Shown here: piece by piece, positions 59,403-64,000 of the stretch
How the letters are laid out: the number at the start of each line of letters is the position of its first letter
How positions within the stretch are numbered: position 1 is the first letter of the stretch
Program-made: the position numbers and the translations under genes
The notes under the pieces: generated by a model
Databases searched by the model: none
What the model was told of the DNA's origin: nothing
What the model saw: the letters and a program-made list of their open reading frames with translations, nothing else
Source: Gammaproteobacteria bacterium
GTDB taxonomy: Bacteria; Pseudomonadota; Gammaproteobacteria; Pseudomonadales; Cellvibrionaceae
Length of the DNA stretch: 64,000 nt
Direction of reading: 5' to 3'
Assembly (NCBI GenBank): GCA_021151625.1
Contig: JAGKWY010000048.1
Coordinates: 5,502 to 69,501 of the forward strand

Positions 59403-59936
59403 TTACTCCATCTCGCGCAAATGAATAGTGATGTTTTCGCTTGCCGAAGACACATAAGCAATAGTTTCAGTAATCGTTACAGTGAGGCTCATCGTTTTAT
59501 CAGCCAGGGCAGCCAACTGCTGTAATTCATCTGCGGCGAAACAGTGTATTTCCACTTTGGGTAAGGCTCGGATTGCAGTGGCATTGGTTTTCCACCAGAC
59601 ATCCATACCGCGACCGTAGCTAAAGACTTTGACCGCTTGCGATTGACCTGAAGCTTTTTTCAAACGATCCGGTGCGGGTTGCCCAACCTCAATCCACTCA
59701 AGGATGGTACCGTTATCGTGTTTTAACCAGAGATCCGGCTCCTCCATCGAAGAAAGCCCCTTGGTAAAGGTTAAATTTTCCGCCGCGCGGTAACAAAAGG
59801 CTAGAATACGCACCATCATGCGCTCAATGGTTTCAGACGGATGCAGGGCGATAGTCAGATTAAAATCGCCATACACATTGCGATCCATATCCGACAAGGT
59901 CAGGTTCGCTTTATAAATCGTTGCTTTTTCGGCCAC
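59403..59936 (-). CDS. yaeQ: YaeQ-family protein
   Basis: 177 residues starting at a GTG that has a GAGG ribosome site. The family pattern is continuous: TIYKANLTLSDMDRNVYGDF, IERMMVRILAFCYRAAENLT, EPDLWLKHDNGTILEWIEVG and KVFSYGRGMDVWW. YaeQ has a PD-(D/E)XK nuclease-like fold; its cellular role is not settled. It is upstream of cnoX in a two-gene operon and divergent from the pseudouridine synthase gene. Confidence 0.92.
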   Translation of the reverse strand: MAEKATIYKANLTLSDMDRNVYGDFNLTIALHPSETIERMMVRILAFCYRAAENLTFTKGLSSMEEPDLWLKHDNGTILEWIEVGQPAPDRLKKASGQSQAVKVFSYGRGMDVWWKTNATAIRALPKVEIHCFAADELQQLAALADKTMSLTVTITETIAYVSSASENITIHLREME

Positions 59937-59988
59937 AGATGCCTCGCGCTAATAGTTAGCCTTTTAAACGGGATCGCAGTTTACCAAA

Positions 59989-60798
59989 ATGCCAAGCACT
60001 TTTGATTTTACAACCACCACTTCCGGCCAAACCGCCGTAGATTTTCTCGCCGAAAAAACCGGGCTTCCCAAAGCGCGCATCAAAGATGCGATGAATAAGG
60101 GGGCCTGTTGGTGGACGGTAAAAGGCAAGCAACTGCGTTTACGTCGCGCCAGCAAAGATTTACTGGCAGGTACCCGTATACAACTGTATTACGATGAGCA
60201 GGTTCTAGCCCGCACACCCACTGCCGGGCAACTCATGCTCGACCAGGGACGCTACAGCATTTGGTACAAGCCCCATGGCATGTTAGCCCAGGGCTCGCAA
60301 TGGGGTGACCATTGCAGCCTGCTGCGCTGGGTAGAGGTCGAGTGCAAACGCGAGTGCTTTCTCATTCATCGACTGGACGCAGATGCCGCAGGCTTAATGA
60401 TGATTGCGCACGATTCCAAGGCTGCTGCCCTACTCTCACAACTGTTCCAAACTCGTGATTTAAAAAAATATTATCTGGCACAAATCACTGGCGAGCTGAA
60501 CGTAACTGCACTGCGCATAGATCAGGCGCTGGATGACAAAGAATCCATCAGCATCGTCAATACATTGAAAATCAATGAAGATCACCAATCAACATTGGTA
60601 GAGGTATTAATTGAGACGGGACGCAAACACCAGATACGCCGCCATCTTTCCGGTATCGGTCATGCCATTATTGGAGACCGGCTCTACGGCAGTGCCAGTA
60701 AAACCCCACTACAGCTACTCGCCTATAAACTGGAGTTTCGCTGCCCTATCAGCAAACAAAACATCCAACTGGAACTGCCCAACGACTTACATTTGTAA
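59989..60798 (+). CDS. RluA-family pseudouridine synthase
   Basis: 269 residues. A short N-terminal S4-like part (SGQTAVDFLAEKTGLPKARI) precedes the catalytic domain with the Asp in HRLDADAAGLM and the C-terminal ETGRKHQIRRHLSGIGHAII. The usual HRLDxxTSGL has Ala for Thr/Ser here, a tolerated change. It isomerises a uridine in rRNA or tRNA; the target cannot be set from the sequence. It is divergent from yaeQ over 52 bases. Confidence 0.88.
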   Translation: MPSTFDFTTTTSGQTAVDFLAEKTGLPKARIKDAMNKGACWWTVKGKQLRLRRASKDLLAGTRIQLYYDEQVLARTPTAGQLMLDQGRYSIWYKPHGMLAQGSQWGDHCSLLRWVEVECKRECFLIHRLDADAAGLMMIAHDSKAAALLSQLFQTRDLKKYYLAQITGELNVTALRIDQALDDKESISIVNTLKINEDHQSTLVEVLIETGRKHQIRRHLSGIGHAIIGDRLYGSASKTPLQLLAYKLEFRCPISKQNIQLELPNDLHL

Positions 60799-60928
60799 CA
60801 AGACCTTATTGTTCAAAAAAGATAGGCTGAACTGAATCTGGTAGCAGGATTAATGCATCCAAACTAAAAACAATTTTCCAGAAACATATCTCACTCTTGC
60901 CCGCCTCACACTGCTAAAGGGATTATCT

Positions 60929-62170
60929 ATGAGCCTGCCATTCAACCCCGATGCTGAACGCATTGTCACATTGGATGTACTGAGGGGCTTCGCACTCTTC
61001 GGTATCCTCTATGCGCATATGATTTTCTGGTATGCCGGCGGCCCATTGCCAGAGGCAACTTACCAGCTCTACAAAGACCCTGGCAGCGGAATTGCCATGG
61101 GCATCTACATGATTTTTATCATTAGCAAGTTCTTTGCTATATTTTCATTTTTATTTGGCCTGAGCTTTTATATCCAGATAGACAAACTTGCACAGCGCCA
61201 TCAGCCTGTTATTGCGCGTTTTGGCTGGCGCTTGGCAATACTCGGCGCTATCGGCCTATTGCATCATATTTTCTGGCGCGCCGATATTTTAACTATCTAT
61301 GTCCCGCTCGGATTTTTACTCTTATTTTTTCGCAACCTGAGCAATAAAACCTTATTCATTGTGGGCTCACTACTGGTATTAAATATTCCCACCAAGTGCG
61401 CAGAACTAATTTCAATTCTAGTCCGCGATCAATTGCAATTGATTCAGGAAGATCACAAAGCCGCCGGAGCAGCTTATTATGAAATCATCAGTCAGGGTAA
61501 TTTCTCTCAGATGATTCAGCACAATATCAATGCCATTTCAGAGAAACTGAATTACCAAGTCAATAGTGGTCGTGGTTTTATCACTTTTGGCTTCTTCTTA
61601 TTGGGCATGCTCGCTGGGCGCATGCAATGGTTCTCTCGCATAGAGCTACACCACAGCCTGTTTAAGCAGGTTTTAAAAAGAAGCAGCTGGATTCTGTTCG
61701 CCACCCTTATCGCAGGAGCTATTTTGGGTGCTAGCAGTTTTATCCTGAAGATTGATTTCCAGAAGGCACCATTTGCCGGTTGGATAGGCGGATTTATTCT
61801 GGAATTTTTTAATGTCAGCCTGACGCTTATTTATATCACCAGTATCAGTTTATTAATGCTAAAACCAAAATGGGAGGCGCGTTTAAAGCCGTTAGCCAGT
61901 GTAGGCAAAATGGCGCTTACTACCTATTTGAGCCAATCGGTTATCGGTGTGTTTCTATTTTTTAACATTGGCCTTGGATTATTTACACTAACCAGCCCAG
62001 CCCAAAATGCGCTTTTATGCATTGCCATTTTCGGCATACAAATTTTTATTTGCCGCTGGTGGTTAAAACACTTCAGTTATGGCCCGGTGGAATGGTTGTG
62101 GCGTTCAGCAACAGATCTAAAATGGAAGCCCTTGATAAAAACGTCATTACCTGAACTAAAAACAGAATAA
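60929..62170 (+). CDS. DUF418-family membrane protein (YeiB-like)
   Basis: 413 residues with about ten membrane helices. The start ERIVTLDVLRGFALFGILYA and the C-terminal half (GKMALTTYLSQSVIGVFLFF, RWWLKHFSYGPVEWLWRSAT) are typical of the DUF418 family, related to acyltransferase-type membrane proteins. Function is unknown; many members are thought to modify or move envelope components. The start has an AAAGGG ribosome site. It ends 31 bases before a strong terminator at 62202-62238 that it shares with the convergent chitinase gene. Confidence 0.88.
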   Translation: MSLPFNPDAERIVTLDVLRGFALFGILYAHMIFWYAGGPLPEATYQLYKDPGSGIAMGIYMIFIISKFFAIFSFLFGLSFYIQIDKLAQRHQPVIARFGWRLAILGAIGLLHHIFWRADILTIYVPLGFLLLFFRNLSNKTLFIVGSLLVLNIPTKCAELISILVRDQLQLIQEDHKAAGAAYYEIISQGNFSQMIQHNINAISEKLNYQVNSGRGFITFGFFLLGMLAGRMQWFSRIELHHSLFKQVLKRSSWILFATLIAGAILGASSFILKIDFQKAPFAGWIGGFILEFFNVSLTLIYITSISLLMLKPKWEARLKPLASVGKMALTTYLSQSVIGVFLFFNIGLGLFTLTSPAQNALLCIAIFGIQIFICRWWLKHFSYGPVEWLWRSATDLKWKPLIKTSLPELKTE

Positions 62171-62201
62171 GCCAGTTAGTAGTTTATTAAACACCAGAAA
62201 G

Positions 62202-62238
62202 AAAAAATCCCCGTCGATCTTATCGGCGGGGATTTTTT
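62202..62238. terminator. Bidirectional terminator between DUF418 and chitinase genes
   Basis: A 17-bp stem including TCCCCGTCGAT and ATCGGCGGGGA (one T-G pair) closes on a CTT loop. A6 precedes it and T6 follows it, so it serves both convergent genes. Confidence 0.92.
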
Positions 62239-62268
62239 ATCAAACAACTAAATTCTTTAAACAGACAA

Positions 62269-63942
62269 TTAATTACACTGGTTATTCAAAGCACAAGCTT
62301 TAACTGCATTGGAGAACGCGTAGCCAGTGACATTATCTTCCCAGGTAGACCAGGCCATAATACCGCGCAAATCCGGATAGGTTTTCGCAGGTTTATAGCC
62401 GGTACCACAATCGCCAGAGCGCAAGCAACGCATCGCCGCTTTCACGACAGTCGGGTTGGTGTAACCACTGCCTGCCGCAGTTGGTGCAGTAGATGCGGGC
62501 AAACCGATAATGATTTTGCTCGACGGCAAACCAAGGTAGTTCACGCCAGTGCTGCCAATTTGGAAGCCCTCAATCAACGCCTCAGTCCAGGCAACCAAAC
62601 CATCTTGTGTGGCCGAGTTGTAGAACTGGCCATTTTTGCCTGGCATTGAACCAGTGTTGTAGTACTGCATTTGAATCCAGCTAATGTCATCACGCAGTGC
62701 ATTGATCAATGGCAAGTACACACCCCAGTTGTATTGACCCAACCAGTTGCCCGGCAGGTTTGCACCAATGGTGTGTGCAGTTTCCGGAGCCATAGTCAGT
62801 AAGAAACCAGCTCCATAACGCGCTTTCAAACGCTTGATCGCACGCGCCAGATAATCTGCTGAATATTGCGGGCTAGTCAGATTAATTTGCGCATTCGGAT
62901 TGGTGTGCAGACCTTTTTCAGTATCAATGTCGATACCATCCAAGCCGTACTGATCTTTAATCGCAATGAAAGAATTTACAAAACTGTCTTCTTGCGCCTG
63001 GTTGTTCAAGACGAATGTTGCATTAGCACCACCAATCGATAACAACACTTTTTTGCCTTGTGCTTTAGCAGCAGCAATTTGTTGAGCGGTTGGATTGTTT
63101 TGATAACCACCATCATTACTCAGGAACAACGAACCATCGGCATTAATTCTTGGGAAAGAAATATTCAGCACTGTGTAGTTTGGAATTGAAGTCATTTCCT
63201 CTAATGGCCAGTGCCAATTTTCCCAGTAACCAACCAGCTCTTTTCCTGTTGGTGGCGTTACTGAACTAACACTTGAACTGATCGCAGATGAAATACTTGA
63301 GCGTGATGATGAAGCTACCGAAGAAGGCGCAACACTGCTTGGTACAGAAGAGCTGGAACGAGACGTTGCGATGCTGGAAGAACTCACACCAGGGCAGTTA
63401 CCACCCGCTGTCCATGCTTGCTGCCAGTAAGTTCCAGTACCAGGCGCATACGCCCAGGTAGCGGTTGACGAACACCAACCGGGAACCTGGCAGGTATAAA
63501 CACCCCCCGCATTAGTAACCACCGCGCCCTGACCATAGCTGGTTCCAGCCACAAAGCTTGGGCACAAACCAATACTTGAGTTCACTGATGATGCGGCGCT
63601 AGTGGTAGGCGCGCTGCTTGGAGCTGCCGAACTGGGAGCCGATGAGCGAGCACTGGATGGAGCAGAACTTGGGGCCACCGAACTCGGTGCAACACTAGAG
63701 GTAGCACCATCACAAGCACCATTATCTGTCCAATGTTGCCATTGACCTGAAGAGGTGGTCGGGTTGTTGCCTTGGGTCCAGTAATTCGCTGTATATCCGC
63801 GATTCAAATGCTGGACTTTATTTCCCTGGGTATAAGTACTGGCGCTATTCCATTGCGGTAAGCCAGCGCAATTTACTGCAAACACTTCAGTTGATAACAG
63901 GGATGCGCCAAGCAGCGCTCCCAGTGGGATTATTTTATTCAT
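62269..63942 (-). CDS. Secreted GH18 chitinase with two CBMs and polyserine linkers
   Basis: 557 residues. A Sec signal peptide (about 1-22, ending STEVFA) is followed by a CBM5/12- or CBM73-like module (24-77), a Ser/Pro/Ala linker (78-124), a second Cys-containing CBM-like module (125-184), a second Ser-rich linker (185-230) and a GH18 domain (about 235-550). The catalytic motif DGIDIDTE is complete at 335-342 with proton donor E342, and MQYYNT marks the second family region. It should hydrolyse chitin outside the cell. Polyserine linkers of this type are common in Cellvibrio and Saccharophagus plant-wall and chitin enzymes. The C-terminus has a Cys pair (CALNNQC). Endo or exo mode cannot be read from the sequence. 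Confidence 0.95.
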   Translation of the reverse strand: MNKIIPLGALLGASLLSTEVFAVNCAGLPQWNSASTYTQGNKVQHLNRGYTANYWTQGNNPTTSSGQWQHWTDNGACDGATSSVAPSSVAPSSAPSSARSSAPSSAAPSSAPTTSAASSVNSSIGLCPSFVAGTSYGQGAVVTNAGGVYTCQVPGWCSSTATWAYAPGTGTYWQQAWTAGGNCPGVSSSSIATSRSSSSVPSSVAPSSVASSSRSSISSAISSSVSSVTPPTGKELVGYWENWHWPLEEMTSIPNYTVLNISFPRINADGSLFLSNDGGYQNNPTAQQIAAAKAQGKKVLLSIGGANATFVLNNQAQEDSFVNSFIAIKDQYGLDGIDIDTEKGLHTNPNAQINLTSPQYSADYLARAIKRLKARYGAGFLLTMAPETAHTIGANLPGNWLGQYNWGVYLPLINALRDDISWIQMQYYNTGSMPGKNGQFYNSATQDGLVAWTEALIEGFQIGSTGVNYLGLPSSKIIIGLPASTAPTAAGSGYTNPTVVKAAMRCLRSGDCGTGYKPAKTYPDLRGIMAWSTWEDNVTGYAFSNAVKACALNNQCN

Positions 63943-64000
63943 CGAAGTTACCTATCCTTTCATTATCGTTAGTTAAGGAAATGGAACTGGCGAATACAGC

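Noticed and set aside
63250..63720. Short repeated DNA in the chitinase gene as a tandem-repeat element
   Set aside because: It is the codon-level result of the two polyserine linkers within the chitinase reading frame.

Overview
The window looks like a chromosomal segment of a motile, chitin-degrading gammaproteobacterium, most likely Cellvibrio or a close relative (Cellvibrionaceae). The grounds are a secreted GH18 chitinase with two carbohydrate-binding modules joined by polyserine linkers, a Pseudomonas-like flagellar gene order (flgN, flgM, flgA, cheV, cheR, flgB to flgK) with sigma-54 and sigma-28 promoters, and housekeeping order typical of the group (queA-tgt-secD-secF, lptF-lptG next to pepA-holC, adk-tsaB). 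The genus call is inference; no rRNA is present. No prophage, integrase, insertion sequence or CRISPR array was seen.

Layout. 1-13431: flagellar rod, hook and ring genes on the minus strand (flgB to flgK, the last cut by the window edge), cheR and cheV, then flgA, flgM and flgN on the plus strand. Perfect or near-perfect sigma-54 sites precede flgB, flgF and flgA, and a sigma-28 site precedes flgM. 13474-19256: tRNA-Arg, a methyltransferase, a lone ccmC, rsmE, a GGDEF-EAL protein and ald. 19597-25246: an uncharacterised protein, ttcA, a PilZ protein behind a sigma-54 site, an Aer-like chemoreceptor and bioA. 25308-33441: trpS, a cyclic-nucleotide/rhodanese protein, apeB, tsaB, adk, an Lrp regulator and a TPR protein. 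33475-40535: a TetR-controlled RND efflux operon and a hybrid histidine kinase. 40679-45428: secF, secD, tgt and queA. 45594-49598: a MerR/TipAS regulator, a methyltransferase, a VOC protein, a broken tRNA-Leu, a cyclase/FHA remnant and an RDD protein. 49615-54665: lptG, lptF, pepA, holC and a hypothetical gene. 54685-62170: a sugar-efflux-type MFS carrier, an RbgA-type GTPase, a DUF4380 lipoprotein, cnoX, yaeQ, a pseudouridine synthase and a DUF418 protein. 62269-63942: the chitinase.

The most unusual thing is a series of apparent deletion scars. queA lacks about 100 internal residues in frame. tgt lacks its zinc-binding C-terminus and runs straight into secD, with yajC missing between them. 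A tRNA-Leu stops after its T-arm and is joined to a cyclase gene that has lost its 5' end. flgA has no signal peptide or usable start. ald is short at its C-terminus where it meets the GGDEF-EAL gene, which itself lacks its second membrane helix. ccmC stands without the rest of its operon. These are either real deletions in this lineage or assembly collapses; read mapping would decide. No wholly new defence or metabolic system was recognised.

Functionally, flagellar assembly, chemotaxis (CheR, CheV, Aer-like receptor) and c-di-GMP signalling (GGDEF-EAL enzyme, PilZ protein with a flagellar-type promoter) form one connected theme. The remainder is mostly translation, tRNA modification, protein export and envelope maintenance.
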